Shown here: piece by piece, positions 7,761-15,557 of the stretch | Numbering within the stretch: position 1 is the stretch's first letter | Layout of the letters: every line of letters starts with the position of its first letter | NCBI GenBank assembly: GCA_045596385.1 | Contig: JAZOCC010000015.1 | Coordinates: forward strand, 235,748 to 299,747 | Direction of reading: 5' to 3' | DNA: 64,000 bases | Source: SIG307 sp045596385 | GTDB taxonomy: Bacteria > Bacillota > Clostridia > Lachnospirales > Lachnospiraceae | The notes under the pieces: model-generated | Told to the model about the DNA's origin: nothing | The model's database searches: none | Seen by the model: the letters and a program-made list of their open reading frames with translations, nothing else | Made by a program: the position numbers and the translations under genes

Positions 7761-8038
7761 CCCGAAGCCACAAGTACCCCTCCGGCTCGGGCGTGGCGAG
7801 TTCTTGCGCTTGATACGGAACGTGAATAATCCGCCCGACAATCGAATAACTTGTGTTTGCATTTCCCGAAGGGGCGCGCTTCTAGCGTAGTCAAAATCTC
7901 CTCTTAGAAAAGGCTGGGCGCGAGGTCGCTCCCGAGCGTCCTAGTCGTTCTTAGAGGAAGTTTGAAGGAGCGTTGCGCTCGCAAACACAAGTAATATCGA
8001 TTGTCTGGCGGATTTTGAAAGCCCCCAAGCGCAAGAAC
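7761..8038. repeat. Gene-free structured element with long inverted repeat
   Basis: No gene is visible in the 361 nt between the MerR regulator and the malG-type gene. Instead GTTCTTGCGCTTG (7800-7812) is repeated perfectly inverted at 8026-8038. Inside it AATCCGCC...GACAATCGA...ACTTGTGTTTGC (7828-7860) pairs with 7981-8014 with few mismatches, and 7891-7909 pairs with 7948-7965. To the left, CCCGAAGCC (7761-7769) pairs with GGCTCGGG (7784-7791). The whole can fold into one long hairpin. It may be a MITE-like element, a structured RNA, or an elaborate operon end; no target-site duplication is evident. Confidence 0.6.
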
Positions 8039-8044
8039 GGGAAA

Positions 8045-9064
8045 TCACCCCTTCACCGCCCCGGACAACCCTTCGGCATAATACCGCTGGGTAAACAAAA
8101 ACAGCGCTGCAATCGGTATCGCCACGCACACAGAACCTGCCGCAAACCGGGTGTAATAGTGGTACACATATTCCCGCTCCAGCATACTCCAAAGCCCGAT
8201 GGCTACGGTATAATACCGACTGTCGGCCCCGGCAATCACCCTTGCGAAGATGAAGTCCAGCCACGGTGCCAAGAAAGACGTAATGACCGTATAGACAATA
8301 ATCGGCTTGGAAAGCGGCACCGTAATCTTATAAAAAATCTTGAACCGGGACGCCCCGTCAATCATGGCCGCCTCGTCCACACTTTTCGGTATGGTGTCAA
8401 AAAAACCCTTGGCAATATAAAAGCCCAAGCCCGTGCTGGCAGAGTACACTAATACCAACGCCACCAGCTTCATGACGCCCTCTGTCAGATTAATTCCCTT
8501 TAAAATGTAATACACCGCAATCATGGACATAAATGCCGGAAACATCCCAAGCACCAGCGCCACATTCATAAACGGCCTTCTGAGCTTAAAACGCATACGG
8601 GACATGGAATAGGACACCGCCAGCACAAAAAAGGTGGAAATAACACACGTAAAAATCGACACAATCAAGGTATTGGAAAACCACCGCGGGAAGTTCAGTA
8701 CATCGGTTTCCTTAAATAATCTTGTGAAGTTCGCAAAGGTGATTTCCTTCGGGAAAAAGGTAGTAAAATAGGACCCTGCTTCCCCTCTGAGAGAGGTCAT
8801 GACAATCCATAGAATCGGGAACAGCCACACCGTTGCCAGTACTCCAAGAAGAACATGGAGAAGCACGGTACGCAGCTTCTTTTTCCTTTTTACAGTGCCT
8901 CTACCAATATTGCCGGTATATCCTGCAGACATTTGACGCTCCACATAACCTTCCTGTGCTGCATTCCCCAAGTCCTGGTCTCTTTTCTCGCGCCCCAAAG
9001 GCACTGCATTCCGGACCGACACGTTCCGTCCGTCCTGTCCCTCCTGTATAAAACCCTTTTTCAC
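8045..9064 (-). CDS. malG: Maltodextrin-type ABC transporter permease (MalG family)
   Basis: This 339-residue permease has six predicted membrane helices and the cytoplasmic EAA loop EAAMIDGASRFKIFYKITVP at residues 231-250, which docks to the ATPase. A hydrophilic N-terminal extension of about 60 residues precedes the first helix. The start is GTG at 9064, overlapping the upstream malF stop by 4 nt (GTGA) and preceded by AGGAGGGG. It forms the membrane channel with MalF. The neighbouring malQ gene supports maltose/maltodextrin as substrate. No ATPase gene is present in the window, so a shared MsmX-like ATPase elsewhere is likely. Confidence 0.87.
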   Translation of the reverse strand: MKKGFIQEGQDGRNVSVRNAVPLGREKRDQDLGNAAQEGYVERQMSAGYTGNIGRGTVKRKKKLRTVLLHVLLGVLATVWLFPILWIVMTSLRGEAGSYFTTFFPKEITFANFTRLFKETDVLNFPRWFSNTLIVSIFTCVISTFFVLAVSYSMSRMRFKLRRPFMNVALVLGMFPAFMSMIAVYYILKGINLTEGVMKLVALVLVYSASTGLGFYIAKGFFDTIPKSVDEAAMIDGASRFKIFYKITVPLSKPIIVYTVITSFLAPWLDFIFARVIAGADSRYYTVAIGLWSMLEREYVYHYYTRFAAGSVCVAIPIAALFLFTQRYYAEGLSGAVKG

Positions 9065-10446
9065 TGGAACCCCTCCTCATTTTTATAGGCCGCTGTTTGT
9101 CGGTACGCCAACAGCGAAATCACAATGGAAATCACAAAGGTCAGAATACCGATGACCGCACCGTAGCAGTAATCCTTATTGTCGATTGTCAGTTTATACA
9201 GCCACGTTACCAAAAGATCTGTCTTTCCCGCCGTTCCGCGGTAATATTCCAGCGTCGCCGGAGCACCGCCGGACAATAAGAAGATGACGTTAAAGTTATT
9301 GATGTTGTTAATAAAGGTGGTAATCAGGGTCGGTGCCGTCACAAAGAGCATATACGGCAGAGTAATCTTTAAAAAGGTGACTCTGGCATTGGCACCGTCC
9401 ACCTTTGCCGCCTCGTAAAGCTCCGTTGGGATGTTCTGCAAAATACCGGTGGTTGTCAACAACGTGTAAGGCACGCCCACCCAGATATTCACAAGAATAA
9501 TGGTCACCCTTGCCCAGGTGGCGTCCGTAAAAAAAGGCAATGCGGCATCCTGCGCAATAAGTCCCCATTCCCGCAACAGTACGTTTACCGCACCGTTTGG
9601 CTGTAAGAGAGTCCGCATGGTAAGCAGAGTTACAAATTGAGGGACCGCAATGGACAGGATAAAACAAAACCTCCAAAAGCCTTTCCACCGCACTTCTTTT
9701 TTGTTAATCAAAATGGCCAACAGCATTCCCAAAATATAATTCAAAAACGTTGCAAAAATCGCCCAGGTAAAGGTCCAACCCAGAATCGGCCAGAAGGTCT
9801 GTCCGAAGGCTCCGTCAAAATCCAGCACCGTCCGGAAATTCTCCAGCCCCACCCAGGTAAACAGCTTACCCGGCACCTGATGGTCTCTGTCATAATTGGT
9901 AAATGCCATACTAATCATGAACACCAACGGTAATATGGTAAATACCAGCACACCCAAAACCGGCAAAGAAAGCAACGTCCGGTGCAGTCTTCCGTTAAAG
10001 TGCATCTCGATTTCTTCCCGGAACCTCGGCACCCGGCGGCCTGCTCTTGCCAGTTCCTCCGCATAATAGGCAGACCGTACCGCCATCCGTAAGAAAAGCA
10101 AAAACGCCAAAGTCAGAAACACAAAAATCACACCGGAAAGCAGGATAAGGAGGGAGTTGTCACCCGGCTCGTACACAAAGATTCCCTGGGCATCGTCCCA
10201 TACCTTTTCCTGGGTTTTCGTTCCCAAAGTCGGGAGCTTCGAAAGCACCGACAGGCCGGTCCCGAAAAAGTAAATCAAATAAGCTGCTGCAAAAAGGAGA
10301 AACAAACTCCCCTTTACAATCTGCCCTCTTCGGATATTTCCCAGACCCGGCACAAGGAGGGAGAGCTTGGTGAAAAGGTCTCCCTTTCTCCAAGATTCTA
10401 AAAAGCCTGCCTCACCGATGGCTGTAAATTTCTTTGCTTTTTTCAT
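9061..10446 (-). CDS. malF: Maltodextrin-type ABC transporter permease (MalF family)
   Basis: The 461-residue protein is a long MalF-type permease: two hydrophobic segments in the first 130 residues, a basic linker, then the core with the EAA loop EAAKVDGANARVTFLKITLP. The N-terminal part (MKKAKKFTAIGEAGFLESWRKGD onward) resembles MalF proteins of Clostridia with extra helices. AAGGAGG precedes the ATG. It lies between the binding-protein gene (129 nt upstream) and malG (4-nt overlap), so the three genes form one import operon. Confidence 0.87.
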   Translation of the reverse strand: MKKAKKFTAIGEAGFLESWRKGDLFTKLSLLVPGLGNIRRGQIVKGSLFLLFAAAYLIYFFGTGLSVLSKLPTLGTKTQEKVWDDAQGIFVYEPGDNSLLILLSGVIFVFLTLAFLLFLRMAVRSAYYAEELARAGRRVPRFREEIEMHFNGRLHRTLLSLPVLGVLVFTILPLVFMISMAFTNYDRDHQVPGKLFTWVGLENFRTVLDFDGAFGQTFWPILGWTFTWAIFATFLNYILGMLLAILINKKEVRWKGFWRFCFILSIAVPQFVTLLTMRTLLQPNGAVNVLLREWGLIAQDAALPFFTDATWARVTIILVNIWVGVPYTLLTTTGILQNIPTELYEAAKVDGANARVTFLKITLPYMLFVTAPTLITTFINNINNFNVIFLLSGGAPATLEYYRGTAGKTDLLVTWLYKLTIDNKDYCYGAVIGILTFVISIVISLLAYRQTAAYKNEEGFQ

Positions 10447-10575
10447 ACTGCCTCCTTACCCAAGTCATACTTTTTCCTTCAAATTCCCCTTTATTGCTTA
10501 CCATATTTTCCTTACACAATATATACAGAAACATCCTTTATCGCAAAATGATACCAAAGCAATTTGATTTCCCGG

Positions 10576-11934
10576 TTAAAATCCGGTTCCCGCATTCAAA
10601 GCCTCTTCCAACTGCTTGGTACGCTCTGCCGCATTCTCCTTCGTTATGGTTCCGTTATATATTTCCTCCGCAAAGGTCTCCACAATGGTGAACCAATTGG
10701 AAATGGCCGGTACCGTCGGCTGTACCACAGAAGTGTGAAGTACGACCGCATTTTCCGCCTCCGCAATCGGACTTTCCAATACTTCCACGGATTCCGCAAG
10801 ATTTACATTCACCGGAGTCACCCCACGGTATTCAAAACGGTCTCTCTGCACACTTTCACTACCGAGATACAAAGCAAGGGCTACCGCCGCTGCCATGTTT
10901 TCGCTACGCGGATTTACCCCTACCGCCTTGGAACCGGTGAACTGACGCATGACACCGGATACTCCGTTATCAAAGGTGACGGACGGAAGCTCCGCAGTTT
11001 CAAAGTCGTCACCAAGAGCCTCTCTGATTGCGCTTGCCTTCCAGGAACCGGACACAAGGGCACCGAGAGTTCTGTTTTTCAAACGGGTAATGGAATCGTC
11101 ACCGGACTCCACATGAAACTTCGGATTCTTCACCAAATCCACAAGATACTCCGTAACAAATCCGAAGTCACCGATATTTGTCCCAGCCGCCTCATCGGTA
11201 CCATCCGGTCCGTATAAGGTAAAGCCGCCGGCGTAGTAGAACTGCTCAATATACCAACTGTCGGTAATCTCCATACCAAAAGCGGCCACTCCTTCGCCCA
11301 AGTCCTTTTCTAACATGGTATTCAAAGACTTTACCTCATCCTCATCAAACATCTCATCGTTGTAATACAAAATCAGCGTATTCGGCGTATACGGCACACC
11401 GTACACCGCATCCTCATAGGTCACACTGCGAAACATGGTATCATTATTCATGGTACGAATGGTTTCCAGCGCGGAACCGCCGAACTCTGCCAACGCACCT
11501 GCACCTACCAGCGTTGCCAGCTGGTCATTGGCATACATATACACATCTGCTGCCGCATCCAAATCCTTGGTTACCACATCTCTGGCATCGCCCTCGGAAC
11601 AAACCCCGTACTGAAAGGTAATATCCCACTCCGGGTGTTCATTGGCAAATTCTCTGCACCACTTGGCAAGAAGACCGTTCGGCGCACCTTCCATCGGCGC
11701 CTGATCTTCCGCCGGAGACCAAACCGTAAGGGTTATCTTCTTTGCTTCTCCGTCTGCCTGACCGCTCTGATTTCCGGACTGGTCTCCCTGGTTACCGGAC
11801 TGACCGGCGCCCGGTGTCGGGGTTCCACCGCTTCCGGAATCCTCGCCGCAGGCACAGCCGGCCATACCTCCCACAAGCATACAGCATGCAAGTGCTGTAG
11901 CAACTATCTTCTTAAACTGTTTCCAAACTCTCAT
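10576..11934 (-). CDS. malE: Extracellular maltodextrin-binding lipoprotein (MalE family)
   Basis: The 452-residue protein starts with a lipoprotein signal peptide ending in the lipobox GGMAGC, then a Gly/Ser/Gln/Thr-rich linker of about 40 residues and a solute-binding domain beginning KKITLTVWSPAEDQ. Family 1 solute-binding motifs are visible, including GVPYTPNTLILYYND and a region with SWKASAIREALGDDFE. It captures the sugar outside the membrane and delivers it to MalF/MalG. GAGGAAAAG lies before the ATG. Sugar identity is inferred from the adjacent 4-alpha-glucanotransferase gene. Confidence 0.85.
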   Translation of the reverse strand: MRVWKQFKKIVATALACCMLVGGMAGCACGEDSGSGGTPTPGAGQSGNQGDQSGNQSGQADGEAKKITLTVWSPAEDQAPMEGAPNGLLAKWCREFANEHPEWDITFQYGVCSEGDARDVVTKDLDAAADVYMYANDQLATLVGAGALAEFGGSALETIRTMNNDTMFRSVTYEDAVYGVPYTPNTLILYYNDEMFDEDEVKSLNTMLEKDLGEGVAAFGMEITDSWYIEQFYYAGGFTLYGPDGTDEAAGTNIGDFGFVTEYLVDLVKNPKFHVESGDDSITRLKNRTLGALVSGSWKASAIREALGDDFETAELPSVTFDNGVSGVMRQFTGSKAVGVNPRSENMAAAVALALYLGSESVQRDRFEYRGVTPVNVNLAESVEVLESPIAEAENAVVLHTSVVQPTVPAISNWFTIVETFAEEIYNGTITKENAAERTKQLEEALNAGTGF

Positions 11935-12025
11935 ATTCTTTTCCTCACATTCTACGGAGCCGGTTAAAAAGGAATCTTCCTTCTACCGTCCGGCGGTTTT
12001 CCTTTGCTCGGCGCATCCCTCCCAC

Positions 12026-12084
12026 AAAAAAAACGCCGGACGGTGGCTCGCGTGTTTTACGCATATAGCCTAACCGTTCCGGCG
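12026..12084 (-). terminator. Intrinsic terminator after the malQ-nitroreductase genes
   Basis: On the minus strand CGCCGGAACGGT (12084-12073) pairs with ACCGTCCGGCG (12044-12034), followed directly by eight U residues (12033-12026). A third copy of the 5' arm lies at 11995-11986 and can also pair with the central arm, an alternative fold discussed in the findings. Separates malQ/nitroreductase from malEFG. Confidence 0.8.
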
Positions 12085-12113
12085 GTAAAATATACTGATT
12101 CTGTTTAAAAAAC

Positions 12114-12632
12114 CTACTCTACAAAATACACTCTTTCTTCTTTTCTCGGCAATACGTCCGGGTACTCTCCATCCACGTAACCGAGCACACAGTTTCCGAT
12201 GCCCTCGTATTCTCCCTTAAGACCCAGAGACTTTAACCACTGCTTCCATTCCTCCTGCTCAAACACTTCCTTGGCACGATGAATCCAGCAGCTGCCGATG
12301 CCCAGATCATGAGCCGCCAGCATCAGATTGCCCATGACAAGACTTCCGTCATAGACATAGGTGCCCTTCTTTTCCGCCAGCACCACAAGTACCACCGGTG
12401 CTCCGTAAAACGGGTCATTGTCGCTTCCCATAACCTTTGCATTTGCTTTGGACATCTTATCTCTGATTTCCTTGTTGGTCACCGCTAAAATCACCGGCGT
12501 CTGCAGGTTCATTCCGCTGGCTGCAAAAGTGCCTGCCTCTACGATTTTTTCGATGACCTCCTTCGGAAGCATATCGGATTTATATCTTCGAATGCTTCTT
12601 CTGGTCTGTATTTTCTCTAAAACTTCGCTCAT
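12114..12632 (-). CDS. Nitroreductase family protein
   Basis: This 172-residue protein has the FMN-binding nitroreductase signatures TRRSIRRYKSD near the N-terminus, AASGMNLQTP, and LGIGSCWIHRAKEVFE toward the C-terminus. Family members are FMN-dependent NAD(P)H oxidoreductases acting on nitro compounds, quinones or flavins. The ATG shares its first base with the last base of the malQ stop (TAATG), so it is translated with malQ, but a functional link to maltodextrin use is not evident. The strong terminator just downstream ends this transcript. Confidence 0.85.
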   Translation of the reverse strand: MSEVLEKIQTRRSIRRYKSDMLPKEVIEKIVEAGTFAASGMNLQTPVILAVTNKEIRDKMSKANAKVMGSDNDPFYGAPVVLVVLAEKKGTYVYDGSLVMGNLMLAAHDLGIGSCWIHRAKEVFEQEEWKQWLKSLGLKGEYEGIGNCVLGYVDGEYPDVLPRKEERVYFVE

Positions 12633-14185
12633 TATGCTTCCTCCTTTGCGTCCTCTTCCTCCTCGTCCGGCAATATCGGATTCCGGTTCTGTCTGCGGTA
12701 CATCCAGGCCATGGTCTGGTACTTCTGTACGTTAATCTTTTCGTACTGGTCCTTCTTCATACGCCACTGCCAGTTACTTCCCATGGTGGACGGGAAATTC
12801 ATGCGAGCCTCATTACCGAGACCCAGCAAATCCTGCATCTGGAAAATCGCGGTGTGGAGAGACGTGCGATATGTGGCTCGAATCAAAGCCTCCTCTACCG
12901 ACTCCTGACGCCCAATGCCAAAGTACTCGCGAATCCGTCCCATGTCCCAATCGGACTTGCCGGATAAACAACCGTGTAAGGTCTCATTATCGTGAGTCCC
13001 GATATAAGCAATGCTGTTGGTAGACATGTAATTATGCGGCAAATACGGGTTGTCCGGGGTACAATCGAGAGCAAATTCCAACACCTTCATACCCGGATAC
13101 TCATTCGCCTCCATCAAATCCACCACCGGCTGAGTCACCACGCCAAGGTCTTCGGCAATAATCTTCCCGTCGCCTACCGCTTCGTTAATAATCTTTGTCA
13201 GCTTCGCACCCGGTCCCTTCTTCCATTCACCGTTCATAGCGGTTTCGCTCTCTGCCGGAATGGAATAATAGTTCACAATACCGATAAAGTGATCAATACG
13301 AATCACGTCATAACGGTCTGCGGATACCGCCATACGGCGTCTCCACCAGTCAAAATCCTGCTCCTCCATCACGTCCCAGCGGTACAGCGGATTACCCCAA
13401 CGCTGACCGGTGGCAGAAAACAAATCCGGCGGAACTCCCGCAATATTGATTTCTCTGCGGAGCTCGTCCAATTCAAACAAATCATAATGCGCCCATACAT
13501 CCGAAGAATCCATTGCCATATAGAGCGGAATATCTCCGATCATCATTACGCCCTTACGATTCGCGTACTTCCGCAAACGGTTCCACTGCTCGTCAAACTT
13601 AAACTGACAGAACATGTAGTAGCCCACTTCCTCGGAAAGCTTCTGCTCCATTTTAGAAAGCGCAGCTTCCTCATGAAGACGGAGCGGCATCTCCCATTCC
13701 TGCCACGGCTGACCACCGAGGGAATCCTTAATTGCCATAAAAAGCGCATAATCCCGTAACCAATATTCATTCTTTTTACAGAACTCCTTAAATTCCTTCG
13801 TGTCCTGATGCTTGCTGTTTTTGTATGCAGTATGAAGCACTTCACGGCGGCCCAGATAAAGTGCACCGTAGTCCACAGTCTCCGGCTTCCCGCCCCATTC
13901 GATTTCACTGCAATCCTCCACAGAAAGCAGCCCCTCTTCAATTAAGGTCGGAAGGTCAATAAAATACGGATTGCCCGCAAAGGCAGAGAAGGACTGATAC
14001 GGGCTGTCACCGTAACCGGTCGGGCCCACCGGTAGCACCTGCCAGTAGGAATACTCCATCTCTCTTGCAAAATCTACAAAGGCAAAGGCTTCCTTACCCA
14101 AAGTACCGATGCCATACGGTCCCGGAAGACTGCTGATTGGCATCAAAATGCCTGCGCTCCGGTCCCACTTTCGTTCTGTTGCCAT
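12632..14185 (-). CDS. malQ: 4-alpha-glucanotransferase (amylomaltase, GH77)
   Basis: The 517-residue enzyme has the full GH77 set: nucleophile Asp in RIDHF (D298), acid/base Glu in AEDLG (E345) and the transition-state Asp in GTHDNE (D399), plus the N-terminal motif SSLPGPYGIGTLG. It transfers alpha-1,4-glucan segments between maltodextrins in the cytoplasm, making them available to phosphorylase and glucokinase. Length is normal for the family. AAAGGGGA precedes the ATG. It heads a two-gene unit with the nitroreductase and lies upstream of the malEFG importer. Confidence 0.95.
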   Translation of the reverse strand: MATERKWDRSAGILMPISSLPGPYGIGTLGKEAFAFVDFAREMEYSYWQVLPVGPTGYGDSPYQSFSAFAGNPYFIDLPTLIEEGLLSVEDCSEIEWGGKPETVDYGALYLGRREVLHTAYKNSKHQDTKEFKEFCKKNEYWLRDYALFMAIKDSLGGQPWQEWEMPLRLHEEAALSKMEQKLSEEVGYYMFCQFKFDEQWNRLRKYANRKGVMMIGDIPLYMAMDSSDVWAHYDLFELDELRREINIAGVPPDLFSATGQRWGNPLYRWDVMEEQDFDWWRRRMAVSADRYDVIRIDHFIGIVNYYSIPAESETAMNGEWKKGPGAKLTKIINEAVGDGKIIAEDLGVVTQPVVDLMEANEYPGMKVLEFALDCTPDNPYLPHNYMSTNSIAYIGTHDNETLHGCLSGKSDWDMGRIREYFGIGRQESVEEALIRATYRTSLHTAIFQMQDLLGLGNEARMNFPSTMGSNWQWRMKKDQYEKINVQKYQTMAWMYRRQNRNPILPDEEEEDAKEEA

Positions 14186-14288
14186 AATAAAATCCCCTTT
14201 CGGTTCGATTTCGTTCTTATCCCACTTAGTTTATACGGAAATCAAGAAAACTACTCTTTTATGTCTCTATCATCAATCTTTTCCCTAT

Positions 14289-14317
14289 ATTATACCATTA
14301 TTTTACAGCTTTGAAAA
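14289..14317 (-). promoter_or_regulatory. malQ: Probable malQ promoter
   Basis: On the minus strand TTTTCA (14317-14312), 17 nt, TATAAT (14294-14289), about 100 nt before the malQ ATG. The -10 box is perfect; the -35 box matches only four of six consensus bases. Confidence 0.5.
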
Positions 14318-14384
14318 CTTCTAATTTTTTTCACTTTTTTCAAAATAATATGTAATTTTTTCGCCGTTTCGGACGTTATATATA

Positions 14385-14398
14385 TGAAAAGCTTTTCA
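14385..14398. repeat. 14-bp perfect palindrome before the ECF sigma gene
   Basis: TGAAAAGCTTTTCA is a perfect palindrome 10 nt before the AAAGGAG site of the sigma factor gene. It resembles a catabolite-responsive or LacI-family operator in its arms, but the central dinucleotide is GC instead of CG. It could be an operator or an RNA hairpin. Confidence 0.4.
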
Positions 14399-14421
14399 AA
14401 TTGAAACAAAGGAGAATGGGG

Positions 14422-14937
14422 ATGGACACAACCGAGGTTGAGTTTGTTGCAAAGAAATATCTGGATACTGTATACCGTGTAGCAATCAACTACTCTAAAA
14501 ATGTACAGGATGCCGGCGATGCTGTTCAGAATGCGTTTTTGAAGCTGCTAAAAAACGACATGGTATTTTCGGATAGCGAACACATTCGCAGATGGCTGAT
14601 TAAGGTGACAATCAATGAATGCAAAAGCCTTTGGAGAAAGCTTAGCAGACATTCGGTCAGCAGTCTTGACGAGCTCTGTGATAGCGGTTACGAATTGCCT
14701 GCAGCATCTCAAAACGAATACAACACAGCCGACCGTGCGCGGGAGCTTTGGGATGCGGTAATGCATTTGCCTGCAAAGTACAGCATCGTGATTCATCTGT
14801 ATTATTATGAAGGTTATTCGGTTGACGAAATCTCGAAAATGGTAAATATTTCAAAATCAAATGTACAAATCCGCCTCATGCGCGGAAGAACAATGTTAAA
14901 GGAAAGCTTAGAGGAGACAAACTATGACGGAAAATAA
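14422..14937 (+). CDS. ECF-type RNA polymerase sigma factor
   Basis: The 171-residue protein consists of sigma region 2 (VYRVAINYSKNVQDAGDAVQNAFLKLL, about residues 15-45) and region 4 (YEGYSVDEISKMVNISKSNVQIRLMRGR, about 130-160), without other domains. It directs RNA polymerase to a small, probably autoregulated set of promoters. I chose the ATG at 14422 because AAAGGAG lies 8 nt upstream; an in-frame ATG two codons earlier is too close to that site. Its end overlaps the next gene by 14 nt. The same two-gene layout recurs at 27.3-28.2 kb. Confidence 0.88.
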   Translation: MDTTEVEFVAKKYLDTVYRVAINYSKNVQDAGDAVQNAFLKLLKNDMVFSDSEHIRRWLIKVTINECKSLWRKLSRHSVSSLDELCDSGYELPAASQNEYNTADRARELWDAVMHLPAKYSIVIHLYYYEGYSVDEISKMVNISKSNVQIRLMRGRTMLKESLEETNYDGK

Positions 14938-15451
14938 AATGAGAAAAGAAACGAACGAAGAATGGAACAGTCTTTACGAAGCAACATTTGACGGCATAAA
15001 AGCTCCTTACGAGCTTTACAGAAAGGTGGCAAACATGAAAAACAGCGTAAATCGTAAAACAAGTCTTATGAAAAAAGGAGTTATCGCAGCTGCGGTTGCA
15101 CTTTCGGTTGTTGTCGGCAGCAATCTTGCCGTATACGCAGCAACCGGCACCGGCTGGCTGGGACGCATTATGGTATCCTGGTCCGACGACGAAAAGGAAG
15201 TGGCTTTCCGTGAAGAAGTAAACCCAAATGGGGATACTTATTACATCGGTACCGTCCAGAACGAAAAGGGCGACTCCCTTACCATAACAACCAAAGACCC
15301 TTCGGTGCTGGAGGGAATAAAATTTGACATCATCGGCACCGATATTTATGTTACCTACGAAAACGGCGAAACCAAAAAGATTGAGGTATACGATCAGGAA
15401 GAGAACTTCACTGCGGGGCTCGCTTTGGTTACTCCGTTACCGGAAAAGTAA
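14924..15451 (+). CDS. Single-pass membrane protein, putative anti-sigma partner
   Basis: The 175-residue protein has a charged cytoplasmic N-terminus of about 50 residues, one membrane helix (about 52-74, ending NLAVYAATGTGWLG) and an extracytoplasmic domain of about 100 residues with the segment DGDTYYIGTVQNEKGD-like beta repeats. The gene overlaps the ECF sigma gene by 14 nt, the classic position of an anti-sigma factor. A zinc-finger anti-sigma motif is absent. The helix/YAATG junction recurs in the protein at 27.3 kb, so the two are probably paralogous sensors. Function is inferred from position and topology. Confidence 0.65.
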   Translation: MTENKMRKETNEEWNSLYEATFDGIKAPYELYRKVANMKNSVNRKTSLMKKGVIAAAVALSVVVGSNLAVYAATGTGWLGRIMVSWSDDEKEVAFREEVNPNGDTYYIGTVQNEKGDSLTITTKDPSVLEGIKFDIIGTDIYVTYENGETKKIEVYDQEENFTAGLALVTPLPEK

Positions 15452-15557
15452 ATTAAAGTAAACTCCGATAAATAAGCCACTTCCGATTTCCGGAAGCAGC
15501 ACATATTCTTTGACAGCTGCCTCCGGAACAGAAATGGCTCATTATCTATCTAAGGAA

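Noticed and set aside
7973..8452. Plus-strand frame over the inverted repeat and malG end
   Set aside because: It is antisense to the well-supported malG gene and has a low-complexity, basic product.
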